38,345 nucleotides of DNA. Source: Actinomycetota bacterium (GTDB taxonomy: Bacteria; Actinomycetota; Aquicultoria; JACQXZ01). A program made the position numbers and the translations under genes. The first letter of the stretch is position 1. Each line of letters begins with the position of its first letter. Shown here piece by piece: positions 30,149-38,345 of this stretch. The notes beneath the pieces were generated by a model. That model was given only the letters and a program-made list of their open reading frames with translations. It was not told the DNA's origin and did not search any database. The stretch lies in the NCBI GenBank assembly GCA_016208465.1, contig JACQXZ010000020.1, forward strand, positions 1 to 38,345, written 5' to 3'.

Positions 30149-30730
30149 TTAAGAACTCTTAATAATTTCCACAACTTTTTCTCCTAAAGAAAAGCTTTGA
30201 GATAAAGCATTGGAGTGTTTTAAAATATCCTTCTTTTTATCAATGTTCCTAAACAAAAGACTCTCGAAATACTTAACGCCTATTGCTTTAAAAAAATATC
30301 TTACGGTTAGAATCGAGCCGTCAAAAACTTTTTCTCCGCCTGTTCCGGCAACAGAAATAAAAACCCCTAATCTCTCTTTTCCCTGAGTTAAATCCTGACC
30401 CAAAATATTTTGTTTCGCCCACAAACACTGAGAACGATCAATTAACGCTTTTGCCTGAGCTGTTACACTGTAAAAATATATAGGAGAAGCCAGAACAACA
30501 CAATCCGCCTCTAATAATTTTTCATATATTTGCTGCATATCGTCTTTTATGTCACACACGCCTGTTTTAAAACAAGCATTGGTAGCATTACAAGGCGCTA
30601 TTTTTAGCTCGCTTATTACAATTTTCTCAGTTTTTCCGCCTTTATGAATTGTTCCTTCCAGAAATTTATCCAGTAAAATTTCTGAATTACCACAACGTCT
30701 CGGACTTCCTGCTAATCCAAGCGCTTTCAT
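30149..30730 (-). CDS. NADPH-dependent FMN reductase / flavodoxin-fold protein
   Basis: A 193-residue flavodoxin-like protein. LAGSPRRCGNSEILLDKFL near the start is the FMN phosphate loop, and VLASPIYFYSVTAQAKALIDR is the second flavin-binding segment. NATNACFKTGVCDIKDDMQ resembles the Cys-containing region of iron-sulfur flavoprotein relatives, with fewer Cys than a full cluster site. It probably moves electrons between NAD(P)H and small carriers. AAGGTGG lies seven bases before ATG. Confidence 0.85.
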   Translation of the reverse strand: MKALGLAGSPRRCGNSEILLDKFLEGTIHKGGKTEKIVISELKIAPCNATNACFKTGVCDIKDDMQQIYEKLLEADCVVLASPIYFYSVTAQAKALIDRSQCLWAKQNILGQDLTQGKERLGVFISVAGTGGEKVFDGSILTVRYFFKAIGVKYFESLLFRNIDKKKDILKHSNALSQSFSLGEKVVEIIKSS

Positions 30731-30797
30731 TATAAAACCACCTTGTTTATTTATAATATTTTACTAACTACCGTTGTTTTCCTTTAAATGTATTACT

Positions 30798-31616
30798 TTA
30801 TGTCTTATTGTGATGTAAGTGTCCCAAGAAATGGCCATGAGCGTGAATATGTCTGAGGTTTCCATGAGTATGTGTGTGTTCGTGAATTAAATTTGCTTTA
30901 AGGAGAGTGTCTTTATCATCTAAAACTTTACCTGCAGTATCATCAACCAACAATGTGTGATCTTCACCCAAAACAATAGCCCGCATAGAAATATCTTCAA
31001 CTATGCTTAAGTCATGAGTGGCAGTTATGATTGTTTTTCCTGTCTTTTTTAACTCATTTAACAGTTCAATCAGCCAAACCTGACTCCTGGGATCCAATCC
31101 ACTGGTAGGTTCATCAAAAATTAAAACGCTTGGATTTATTGATAAAACACTTCCAATTGCCACTTTTTTCTTTTCGCCTCCGCTTAACCCAACCGGTGAA
31201 CGACCTTTTAAATTTGAAATGCCCAGTAAATTGATTACATCGTTAGTTCTTTTGATAACCTCATCTTTTGGTATTCCAAGCTGGAGAGGACCAAAAGCAA
31301 TTTCATCATAAACTGTCGGACAAAAAAGCTGAATGTCCGAATCCTGAAATATGAATCCTATGTTTTGACGAAAATATTTTCTAAAATCAGGCTGATTTAA
31401 AATATCTTCATTTAAACTTTCTCCAAAAGCTTTAATAATCCCTGAATCAACATAAATCAATCCGCCTAAAATAGACAAAAGTGTAGACTTCCCCGAACCA
31501 TTTGCCCCTAAAATCACCACTTGCTCGCCCAATGCAATATTAAAGCTTACATCATTTAAAGCAACCGTGTTGTCCGGATAAGCATATTTAATGTTTGAAA
31601 GTTCAAATATATTCAT
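30798..31616 (-). CDS. nikO: NikO/CbiO-type ATPase of an ECF nickel (or cobalt) transporter
   Basis: ABC ATPase energising metal uptake: Walker A GANGSGKST, signature LSGGEKKK, Walker B VLIFDEPTSGLD and switch His in TATHDLS. A His-rich tail (HEHTHTHGNLRHIHAHGHFL) fits metal transport. ATG at 31616 is preferred to the track's GTG. A 335-base repeat-filled gap separates it from nikQ, so it may be transcribed by read-through. The specificity for nickel is inferred from nikR at the head of the operon. Confidence 0.9.
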   Translation of the reverse strand: MNIFELSNIKYAYPDNTVALNDVSFNIALGEQVVILGANGSGKSTLLSILGGLIYVDSGIIKAFGESLNEDILNQPDFRKYFRQNIGFIFQDSDIQLFCPTVYDEIAFGPLQLGIPKDEVIKRTNDVINLLGISNLKGRSPVGLSGGEKKKVAIGSVLSINPSVLIFDEPTSGLDPRSQVWLIELLNELKKTGKTIITATHDLSIVEDISMRAIVLGEDHTLLVDDTAGKVLDDKDTLLKANLIHEHTHTHGNLRHIHAHGHFLGHLHHNKT

Positions 31617-31626
31617 AATCACAAGA

Positions 31627-31653
31627 CCCTAACCCGAACAAGTCGGAATTGAA
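31627..31653. repeat. Dispersed repeat, copy B
   Basis: CCCTAACCCGAACAAGTCGG then AATTGAAA, the second copy of the element at 13587-13613. It again lies immediately 5' of a minus-strand start codon (nikO). Confidence 0.85.
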
Positions 31654-31691
31654 AGTTGGAAATTCCAAATAACAAATTACAATGTTCACCT

Positions 31692-31925
31692 CAAAGATAA
31701 AAAAATTAAAAATCAAAAATAAAAAATCAAAAATACATATCAAAATGAAAAAATGTAATGCAAGAGTCAAATGACCAATAATGTTATAGGACTTTTAGAG
31801 ACTTCACTCTTAAACCTCATGTCTTTAACCTAAGACCTATAATGAATCCTCAACCCATTTTGTGTGTTCATTTTTGAATTTTAATTTGTCATTTTGATTT
31901 TTTATTTTTTATTTTAAAACTTATC
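31692..31925. repeat. AT-rich inverted repeat in the nikQ-nikO gap
   Basis: Left arm built from AAAAATCAAAAATAAAAAATC and CAAAATGAAAAAATG, right arm from CATTTTGATTTTTTATTTTT, near reverse complements about 200 bases apart. An inner inverted pair, GTTATAGG and CCTATAAT, lies between them. No gene is present in the 335-base gap. Confidence 0.6.
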
Positions 31926-31951
31926 TGGCGCTTATTTATTATATGGTATTC

Positions 31952-32869
31952 TCATATTGTTAAATATTTTGCCAAAAAACCAATTAGCATAGCTCCAGAA
32001 ATCCATAAAACATCAACTTTTTTAATCTTAAAATCGCTTAACGTTTTTACTTCCCCTGTAAATCCACGAGATACCATCGCAAGATAAACATCGTTGCTCA
32101 TTTTAAAAGATTTATTAAAAACAAACGCGATTTGCGAAGCAATCCATCTCTGATTTTCCTTTACTTTTAAGGCTCCAATCAGCCTGCTTTTATAGGCGAG
32201 ATGCATCTCTTTGACTATTTCAATAAACATCAGAATGTAACGAAAAGTCATCCCAAAAACCAGAATAAAAACATCCGGAATTTTAAACACTTTCAATGCC
32301 TTAAATAAATCATTCCATTTGGTAGTTAAGGTAAGCAAAACAACCATTGAAACCGAAACAGCAACCCTTGAAACAAACACTAACGCCCCGAAAAAACCTT
32401 CTTTGGTAATTGCTAGTTCTTGCGGGATAAAAAAATATTTTTCGTTTAGATGATAAAGAACCAGTAATTGCCTGCCCGGTGTAATAAGATTAAACATCGA
32501 CGGCAACGCAATTATTCCTGAAAAGAGAGGAATAAAAAACCAAACTCGTTTTATAAAAAAAGAATTTTTTATTTTTGAAAAAAAAGCAGTTGATAAAGTT
32601 AATAAATAAAATAATATAAGTATCTCAAGTTTTCTTGTGAGGCTTATGTATATTAAAAAAAATACCATTGTTGCTATTTTTATTTCCGGATTGACTGTCT
32701 GAAGCAAACCATCTTTTTGAGAATATCTTTCTTCTGAATAAAACTCTTTCAGCAATTTTAAAAGAGCGTTAATTGTTTTATCAATAAAATTTCTTTTTTT
32801 AATTAAAACAGGGTTATAGTCAGAATAAGAAATATTTTCCGGATTTGATTTTAACCATTCAGGAATCAT
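31952..32869 (-). CDS. nikQ: NikQ/CbiQ-type ECF transmembrane component
   Basis: A 305-residue integral membrane protein coupling the ATPase to the substrate-binding NikM. About five to six hydrophobic segments; LVFGMTFRYILMFIEIVKEM and the later AMVSRGFTGEVKTL contain the Ala-Arg-Gly-type motif of EcfT proteins that docks on the ATPase. ATG overlaps the stop of the PDGLE gene by four bases. Confidence 0.9.
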   Translation of the reverse strand: MIPEWLKSNPENISYSDYNPVLIKKRNFIDKTINALLKLLKEFYSEERYSQKDGLLQTVNPEIKIATMVFFLIYISLTRKLEILILFYLLTLSTAFFSKIKNSFFIKRVWFFIPLFSGIIALPSMFNLITPGRQLLVLYHLNEKYFFIPQELAITKEGFFGALVFVSRVAVSVSMVVLLTLTTKWNDLFKALKVFKIPDVFILVFGMTFRYILMFIEIVKEMHLAYKSRLIGALKVKENQRWIASQIAFVFNKSFKMSNDVYLAMVSRGFTGEVKTLSDFKIKKVDVLWISGAMLIGFLAKYLTI

Positions 32870-33246
32870 GAATTATCTTCTTTCGATTCTTTTAAAACTT
32901 GTCCCGAACTTGCTTCGGAATAAAGAATTTTGCCAATCAAATAACACAAAAAGATAATAATAAATGTTCCGATAATGGCTGACAAAATATATCCCAGACC
33001 GGAAAGCGCCCATCCATTAAAACCCGGAAAATTATAACCGGGAATTTTCGCGCTCCAGATCGTTTCAAGTTTTTTCATTCCTTTCGGAACAAAACCAATC
33101 ATACTTTTTATTTCATCAGAACCCCATTCACCCCACGCAGAACCAGCATTGAATTTTGCCGGAATTATTATTCCAAGCGGTGACAGAATAATTAAAACAA
33201 CCAGCCCAATCCATAACTTTTTATATTCTTTTATCATTTTGTTCAT
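32866..33246 (-). CDS. PDGLE/CbiN-like accessory membrane protein of the nickel transporter
   Basis: A 126-residue protein with two membrane helices (about 10-30 and 85-108) and an external loop. The loop start LGIIIPAKFNAGSAWGEWG matches the degenerate PDGLE family often found between cbiM/nikM and cbiQ/nikQ. Such two-helix partners (NikN, NikL, CbiN) are needed for metal insertion into the M subunit. It is 25 bases after nikM. Confidence 0.82.
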   Translation of the reverse strand: MNKMIKEYKKLWIGLVVLIILSPLGIIIPAKFNAGSAWGEWGSDEIKSMIGFVPKGMKKLETIWSAKIPGYNFPGFNGWALSGLGYILSAIIGTFIIIFLCYLIGKILYSEASSGQVLKESKEDNS

Positions 33247-33271
33247 TTTATTGCCCCTGATAAATTAAACA

Positions 33272-33967
33272 TTAGACAAACAATTTGATTCTTTCAAAAT
33301 TTTTGCTCAACAAATTATCTGTTTTTTGCAAATAAGCAACCACTAGACCGGTTGCCACTGCTTCCACAAAGCCGAATAAAAATAAATGTTCAATCATTAT
33401 CGCGGGAACAGCAATCTTTAAAGGAAATGGAGCATACAACGGCTGTCCTGACGCGGTTTGAGCTATAAGCGGCTGAAGACCAAGTTCAACAGATGTAAGT
33501 AAAGCGGCAATGTTTAAAGCTATATAACCGCCAACAGATGCTCCAATCCAGTGTCTGCGAGAAAGCGGATCCGCGTTTTTGCTAATAATTCGATAAATAA
33601 AATATCCAACAAATGGCATAACAAAAGCCATATTAAAACAATTCGCACCAATCGCGGTTATCCCGCCGTCTCCAAAAAGAAAAGCCTGAACAATCAAGGC
33701 AACAGAAATCACAATCACTGCTGTCCAAGGACCTAAAAGAACTGCCACAAGAACACCGCCTACCGCATGACCGGTTGTTCCTCCGGGAATTGGAATATTG
33801 AACATCATTATAATAAAACTAAAAGCGCTTCCTATCGCAAGCAACGGCACTTGAGATGCTTTTAATGTCTTTTTTACAAAACGCGAAGCTATCCCCCAGA
33901 CAGGAATCATAATCGCAAAAAGTGGACCATATGTTTGCGGGCTTAAATATCCGTCAGGAATGTGCAT
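33272..33967 (-). CDS. nikM: NikM/CbiM substrate-specific component
   Basis: A 231-residue membrane protein starting MHIPDGYLSP. The N-terminal Met-His is the known metal ligand of CbiM/NikM and cannot be extended. IPGGTTGHAVGGVL and FLFGDGGITAIGANCFNMAF are further family signatures. Six to seven hydrophobic segments. Starts three bases after nikR. Cobalt is an alternative substrate, but NikR linkage favours nickel. Confidence 0.94.
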   Translation of the reverse strand: MHIPDGYLSPQTYGPLFAIMIPVWGIASRFVKKTLKASQVPLLAIGSAFSFIIMMFNIPIPGGTTGHAVGGVLVAVLLGPWTAVIVISVALIVQAFLFGDGGITAIGANCFNMAFVMPFVGYFIYRIISKNADPLSRRHWIGASVGGYIALNIAALLTSVELGLQPLIAQTASGQPLYAPFPLKIAVPAIMIEHLFLFGFVEAVATGLVVAYLQKTDNLLSKNFERIKLFV

Positions 33968-33970
33968 ATT

Positions 33971-34390
33971 CTAAACCAACTCTTTCCCAGTGGTTGTCAT
34001 TGTTAACTTCCCATGCTTTACGCCTTTTGTTCCAATTAATTCATCCGCAATCTTTTTGACCTTGTCTCCTCTTCCTTTAACCACTAAAACCTCAAGACAA
34101 TTGTGTTCATCCAGATGAATATGAAGGGTTGATAAAATATTTCCATGATAATTATGTTGAAGATGTGTAAGTTTATCTGACAGGTCTCTTATTTCGTGAT
34201 TGTAAACAAGTGTGATAGTTCCGATTGTTTCTTCTGAGCCGCTTTCCCATTTAGTTCCGACTAATTCATTCCTGATTAAATCACGAATCGCCTCAGATCG
34301 ATTAGCGTATTTTTTCTTGTTTATCAATTTATCAAAATCAGTTAACAGTTTAGATTCAATTGAAACTCCAAACCTGATTAGCTGTCCCAT
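33971..34390 (-). CDS. nikR: NikR, nickel-responsive repressor
   Basis: A 139-residue ribbon-helix-helix regulator: [20 protein letters not shown] and [11 protein letters not shown] at the N-terminus, then an ACT-like nickel domain. His79, His90, His92 and Cys98 keep exactly the spacing of the E. coli nickel ligands (H-11-H-2-H-6-C). It heads the nikM-PDGLE-nikQ(-nikO) operon and has a matching operator at its own promoter, so it should repress its own operon when nickel is sufficient. Confidence 0.95.
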   Translation of the reverse strand: MGQLIRFGVSIESKLLTDFDKLINKKKYANRSEAIRDLIRNELVGTKWESGSEETIGTITLVYNHEIRDLSDKLTHLQHNYHGNILSTLHIHLDEHNCLEVLVVKGRGDKVKKIADELIGTKGVKHGKLTMTTTGKELV

Positions 34391-34404
34391 ATTACAATTC
34401 CTCC

Positions 34405-34441
34405 GTGTTACTAATTATGTAAAAAGTAGCACTTAATTATA
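34405..34441 (-). promoter_or_regulatory. NikR operator with nikR promoter -10
   Basis: GTGTTAC (34405-34411), 14 bases, GTAGCAC (34426-34432), one mismatch from a perfect inverted repeat and matching the GTGTTAC-N14-GTAACAC type of NikR site. TATAAT (34441-34436 on minus) lies directly upstream, so bound NikR would cover the transcription start. Confidence 0.85.
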
Positions 34442-34487
34442 GTGAAGTCAATATAGATTAAAAATAAATTTAGGGAGATTAATAGGG

Positions 34488-34574
<87 letters not shown>

Positions 34575-34577
34575 ATT

Positions 34578-34603
34578 AACCAAGATATTGCAATAGCTTG
34601 GTT
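34578..34603. repeat. GATATTGCAATAG element upstream of tRNA-Leu
   Basis: AACCAAG-ATATTGCAATAG-CTTGGTT: the shared core GATATTGCAATAG framed by its own inverted arms. It is the third copy of the element beside tRNA-Ile2. Confidence 0.75.
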
Positions 34604-34671
34604 CAAACAAAACAATTATATCGATGAGAAAAATAGGTGTCAATTTAATTAATTTCTTGTCTTTATCTTTA

Positions 34672-34701
34672 TTGACAAATATAATAAATTTGTGATACTT
34701 T
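34672..34701 (+). promoter_or_regulatory. Promoter of the large membrane-protein gene
   Basis: TTGACA (34672-34677), 18 bases, TGA-TACTTT (extended -10, TACTTT at 34696-34701). Predicted start is near 34708, which bears on the choice of start codon. Confidence 0.65.
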
Positions 34702-34753
34702 GGCACTATGAGTGGTCGGAAGAGGTGTTGATCTCTCAAAAGGAAAAACAACA

Positions 34754-37174
34754 GTGCCAGAACAATTCTCTACCAATAAGGCAAGAATACAGTTCTTGTA
34801 TCCCTTCAAAGTGGATCGATGGGAATCCTTTCGCAATGGTATAAATGCGTTTCTGGATGAACAAAAAGATGATTTATTTTCAGAACTGTTTGAAGTAAAA
34901 GACCGTTTACTTACAGCTTTTTCCTCAAATATAAATTTATCACATAAAATAGAAGAAATACTTGGTTCTTGTCTAAATAGATACATGCATCATCCAAATA
35001 ATCGAAAATCTAATGCAAGCATGATTGCTGAGATTCAAGCTCTTGTTGGAAAGCTACCAATCGATGCTCATGGAAGTTATCAATTTGGACAAAACCTCTG
35101 CCATATCGAATTAGCCGAACTAATCCAAAAACACGAAGCTAAATTTCCAGAAAATCTAATGGAGTTTGTGTGCCAGAAAATAAATGCAAGTCAAATTCCT
35201 TTGCTTAGAGAAGCCGAATATCACCCTGGTGACGACCGGGGAACACGTGGTTATTTAGAGCGAAAACGCCCCTACGTCGACACTAAACTAAAAGCCCAAA
35301 ATGTAGCAATAGCAAACCCCCAAACCTTGCCCGACATAATAAAAAAACTCTCACACCATTCGTCGTTTCGAGGAAAGCGTGTAATAAGATTAGCGTCATC
35401 GCTACGACTGATGTCAAATGGTTATGGTTGTCTAAGGCTAAAGGTTCATTTGGTAAATAAAGAGGGTCTTTTTGAATTAGTTGATGAAATTGTATTTGCA
35501 ACTGAGGGGTATCAAGGAAAATCTACCCCTTTGATTCTAAAAAAGAGGGTCTTGCTTGCTAAGAAACTAGAAGAACTAATTGTAGAAGCGATTCGACGAA
35601 GAAGCATCTCAACCATGGAGGTTGTGCTCCAAGAATACTCAACCCATCTTAACACAAAAAGCATTAAAGAGAGATTGCAAACAATAGTTGATGAAATAAC
35701 ATTGGTACAGGGTGAACTATCAACTAACGATATTATAGATATCGAAAACCTCGATCGTGGTCTTGCCCGAGGACAAGAGCCCTTGCTTATTTGGGAAGAG
35801 TCAGATGGAGAAACCTATCTTTGCAAATATTTCGAGCACATAATACAAAATGTCTTCCTGAAAAATCTAAAGGAAGTCTTGGCGCAAGATCGAAACATTC
35901 TTCAATTTATCAATCGTCCTGAACAAAGGCAAACCTCCGAGAGAAAAAATGGCACCTCAAAAGAGCAGTTGATAAGTTCACTGCTGAATCTCGCTTTTCA
36001 GAACCCTTCGCTAACTATTGAAGAACATCCCTATATTACAACTTTCTTAAGCGCACCAGCATTCTTTAAAAAACCAGAAGCAAGAGAAACGAAGGAACTT
36101 GTTGAGCATTTCCGCGCTATGATCAAAAAACATAGAGAAGACTTAGCTCGAATACAAATGAAGTCAAAGTGGGCCGAAATCAGATCCAATTGGCGACCAG
36201 CTATAAGTGTTCTAGAGAATGTTTTTTACTCTGATCTCATCCATATGTCAGTACATGGTAGAAGCACACTTTACTTAGCTTATACTTTATCAAACGCTGA
36301 TGAATATCGACTTATTCCAGATCTAGCTTCGGCTTATAAGTACCGACAGGAACTAAATGATACCCTTCAAGCTCAAAGGATACTCTGGTATGCGTACGTC
36401 ACCTCTGATGATTTGGTAACTCAAGATATAAGGAATATCTCCGCCGCTCTTGAAACTCTAAAAGAGAGGAGTTTAAAAGAAGAGTTTCCAGAGGTAATTG
36501 AGGGACTTGCAGATATAACAAGAGGAATTGACCATCGCAAAGTAGCTCTAGCAGAAATCATGGAAGATCCTTCGAGCAGAAAAGGAGGTAGTTCCCTTTT
36601 TTCGGAACTAATCGAAAAGACTAACCGCGCATTTTATCTGAAAATACTCTATGAAAATCTCCACAACAAGGTTGAACGCTTAGATATGCTTGGTATGCAT
36701 GTAGTTGAAAATGTTCAAGAATACTCCAGTCTGCTTGTCCAAGAAGGTACACGCTCAGCCCAGCTTACCTTAGAATTCTTGGAAGCTATAATAGTAGCCT
36801 TTTACATTACTGAACTGACCCACATTAGCTTTGGAGAAGAAAAGAGAGGTATTCCTCCTTTTGAAGAACAATCATGGGCGTACTTCGTTGTAGCAATAGG
36901 TGTTTTTCTCACTGCTTTGCCGCTTATTACTTCCATTAGGAGAGGAAGATCAAAGCTCTATTTTGAAAATCCTCAGTGGCTAGAACGATTAGAAAACTTT
37001 GGCAAAATTGCTGGTCCAGCCCTGCTGTTTGTTGTTACTTATTTAACAATAGATCCTAAAGGTCCTACACGGAGATGGATAATTGTTATCTTTGTCAGCA
37101 TAATATTTCTAGGCTGGCTCGAGATATTAACAAAATGGTTTGAAAAGTTTTTGGCTTGGATTAAAAACCAATAA
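34754..37174 (+). CDS. Large unrecognised protein with C-terminal membrane segments
   Basis: I do not recognise this protein (806 residues from GTG 34754; the track has 820 from GTG 34712). GTG 34754 has AGGA nine bases upstream and a normal leader; 34712 would be nearly leaderless. The first ~650 residues look soluble and mixed helical. From about residue 655, VERLDMLGMHVVENVQEYSS and SAQLTLEFLEAIIVAFYIT recall the end of a long helix entering the membrane, as in CorA/RMD1-like proteins, followed by three more hydrophobic stretches (VVAIGVFLTALPLI; GPALLFVVTYLTI; IIVIFVSIIFLGW). It is monocistronic on the plus strand among minus-strand genes, consistent with acquisition. Confidence 0.75.
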   Translation: MPEQFSTNKARIQFLYPFKVDRWESFRNGINAFLDEQKDDLFSELFEVKDRLLTAFSSNINLSHKIEEILGSCLNRYMHHPNNRKSNASMIAEIQALVGKLPIDAHGSYQFGQNLCHIELAELIQKHEAKFPENLMEFVCQKINASQIPLLREAEYHPGDDRGTRGYLERKRPYVDTKLKAQNVAIANPQTLPDIIKKLSHHSSFRGKRVIRLASSLRLMSNGYGCLRLKVHLVNKEGLFELVDEIVFATEGYQGKSTPLILKKRVLLAKKLEELIVEAIRRRSISTMEVVLQEYSTHLNTKSIKERLQTIVDEITLVQGELSTNDIIDIENLDRGLARGQEPLLIWEESDGETYLCKYFEHIIQNVFLKNLKEVLAQDRNILQFINRPEQRQTSERKNGTSKEQLISSLLNLAFQNPSLTIEEHPYITTFLSAPAFFKKPEARETKELVEHFRAMIKKHREDLARIQMKSKWAEIRSNWRPAISVLENVFYSDLIHMSVHGRSTLYLAYTLSNADEYRLIPDLASAYKYRQELNDTLQAQRILWYAYVTSDDLVTQDIRNISAALETLKERSLKEEFPEVIEGLADITRGIDHRKVALAEIMEDPSSRKGGSSLFSELIEKTNRAFYLKILYENLHNKVERLDMLGMHVVENVQEYSSLLVQEGTRSAQLTLEFLEAIIVAFYITELTHISFGEEKRGIPPFEEQSWAYFVVAIGVFLTALPLITSIRRGRSKLYFENPQWLERLENFGKIAGPALLFVVTYLTIDPKGPTRRWIIVIFVSIIFLGWLEILTKWFEKFLAWIKNQ

Positions 37175-37203
37175 TGTATCTCCCTTACTCATCTTCACCC
37201 CAA

Positions 37204-38220
37204 CTATCTCCCCTCAAGGGATAGAGAGATGGATTTAATCGGGTTTTCTTTTGCGAAATGACAGGCGACAAAATGTTTTGGATTAACTTTTTTAAATTCA
37301 GGTTTAACCTGCCTGCAAATATCTTCTGCAATTGGACAACGTGTATTGAAACGACACCCATATGGCGGATTAACTGGACTTGGTATATCCCCTTTCAGAA
37401 CAATTCGCTTATGCTCCACAGCTTTTTTGGGATCTGGAACCGGAACTGCTGAAAGTAAAGCCTGTGTGTAAGGATGATGGGGTGATTTAAACAATTCCAG
37501 AGTTTCTGCAAACTCAACTATCTGACCCAGATACATAACCGCGACAGAATCACTGATATGTCTAACAACGCTTAAATCATGCGCAATAAACAAATAACTC
37601 AGCTTGAATCGCTTTTGAATATCTTCTAATAAATTAATTATTTGAGCCTGAACAGAAACATCTAAAGCAGAAACAGGTTCGTCACAAATGATTAATTTTG
37701 GATTAAGAGCAAGCGCGCGGGCAAGACCAATTCGCTGTCTCTGACCGCCGCTAAACTGATCAGGATAATCTTTTGAAGAATCAGGATCAAGACCTACTGT
37801 CTCTAACAGTTCATTAACTTTCTTTTTGCGTTCTTCCTTCTTTCCGATTTTGTGAATTATAAAAGGCTCGCTTATAATTTCGCCGATCTTCATCCGCGGA
37901 TTTAAAGAAGCATAAGGATTTTGAAAAACTATTTGTATCTGACGTCGAAGATTTTTTAACTCGGAATGTCTGTATTTTAATATATTTTCGCCTTCAAAAT
38001 AAATAGAACCAGAATCAGGCTCAATTAAACGAAGAATGATTCGGGCAATCGTGGACTTGCCACATCCGCTTTCTCCAACCAAGCCTAGTGTTTTCCCTCT
38101 TTCCACTGAAAAACTTACTCCATCAAGCGCATGAGTCAAACCTGCTTTTCTTCTAAAAATATATTTTCTTCTCATCAAAAAATATTTTACTATCTCATTA
38201 ACTTCTAAAAGTTCAGACAT
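37204..38220 (-). CDS. oppF: Oligopeptide/dipeptide ABC transporter ATPase (OppF/DppF)
   Basis: ATPase of a peptide importer, 338 residues from ATG 38220. Walker A GESGCGKST, Q-loop QIVFQNPYASLNPRM, signature FSGGQRQRIGLARAL, Walker B LIICDEPVSALD and switch His in FIAHDLS. The C-terminal oligopeptide region GCRFNTRCPIAEDIC...HFVACHF is typical and in some members binds an iron-sulfur cluster through its Cys residues. The track's earlier start lies inside oppD; ATG 38220 overlaps the oppD stop (ATGTCTGA). Confidence 0.94.
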   Translation of the reverse strand: MSELLEVNEIVKYFLMRRKYIFRRKAGLTHALDGVSFSVERGKTLGLVGESGCGKSTIARIILRLIEPDSGSIYFEGENILKYRHSELKNLRRQIQIVFQNPYASLNPRMKIGEIISEPFIIHKIGKKEERKKKVNELLETVGLDPDSSKDYPDQFSGGQRQRIGLARALALNPKLIICDEPVSALDVSVQAQIINLLEDIQKRFKLSYLFIAHDLSVVRHISDSVAVMYLGQIVEFAETLELFKSPHHPYTQALLSAVPVPDPKKAVEHKRIVLKGDIPSPVNPPYGCRFNTRCPIAEDICRQVKPEFKKVNPKHFVACHFAKENPIKSISLSLEGR

Positions 38221-38345
38221 ATCCGATTTCACTCTTTCTCTTTCTGGCAAGATGACAAGCAACAAAATGGCTTTCCGAAATTTCTTCTAACTGTGGTTTT
38301 ACCAGACTGCAAATATCCTGAACCAGCTCGCATCTTGGATGAAAA
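38213..38345 (-). CDS. oppD: OppD/DppD ATPase, C-terminal end only
   Basis: Read by eye from the reverse complement at the right window edge. The frame gives FHPRCELVQDICSLVKPQLE, then SESHFVACHLARKRKSEIGYV and stop: the Cys-containing C-terminal tail of peptide-importer ATPases, parallel to the tail of oppF. Stop TGA lies within the oppF start region, so the two are coupled. The bulk of the gene lies outside the window. Confidence 0.9.
   Translation of the reverse strand, partial: FHPRCELVQDICSLVKPQLEEISESHFVACHLARKRKSEIGYV

Overview
The window reads as AT-rich chromosomal DNA from an uncultured anaerobic or microaerophilic bacterium with a peptidoglycan wall. MurE carries the DNPR motif expected of meso-diaminopimelate-adding enzymes. 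Shine-Dalgarno sites are AGGAGG-like, TTG and GTG starts are frequent, and all four tRNAs encode CCA. Noncoding DNA is full of dispersed inverted repeats, a texture I associate with candidate-phylum genomes such as Omnitrophota. That placement is inference; no marker here proves the phylum.

Left part (1-7.9 kb, all minus strand): a division and cell-wall (dcw) cluster in the order small ORF, mraZ, rsmH, ftsL, ftsI, murE, murF, mraY. MraY is cut by the window edge. From 8.0 to 9.6 kb lie two tandem paralogous Cys-rich mini-proteins and a DUF4258/DUF2283 pair flanked by ~30-bp direct repeats. From 9.6 to 17 kb come tRNA-Glu(CTC), tRNA-Gln(CTG), gltX, rnpB with promoter and terminator, a stand-alone RAM-domain gene, a probable new structured ncRNA, rnhA, a zinc-ribbon coiled-coil gene, a nif3 gene broken by an internal deletion, and pabC/pabB.

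Centre (about 17.05-23.7 kb): a complete-looking integron. An integron integrase gene (intI, plus strand) diverges from an array of minus-strand cassettes. Next to intI are a near-consensus cassette promoter (Pc), an attI core GTTAGCC, an intI promoter and a palindromic operator candidate. Cassette 1 is a ParD-like/RelE-like toxin-antitoxin pair. Cassette 2 is a restriction-modification pair (MvaI/BcnI-like nuclease and DPPY methyltransferase). Cassette 3 is a large alpha/beta hydrolase. Cassette 4 is a nucleotidyltransferase pair with its own promoter. Three attC sites are clear and a fourth is degenerate. A ~400-bp IS1182-like remnant sits inside the core site of the third attC, with AAC on both sides. 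The 2R box of each clear attC is complementary to the start of its own cassette, which is strong internal evidence for a real array.

Right part (24-38.3 kb): a split CcmF-like cytochrome c assembly pair, tRNA-Ile2(CAT), a 2[4Fe-4S] ferredoxin, a secreted DUF5667 protein with Pro-rich repeats, an oxidative-stress group (ferritin-like protein, rubredoxin, rubrerythrin), a c-type cytochrome with a SHOCT protein, an FMN reductase, a nickel uptake operon (nikR, nikM, PDGLE gene, nikQ, nikO) with a NikR operator, tRNA-Leu(GAG), a large unrecognised protein with C-terminal membrane segments, and oppF with the end of oppD.
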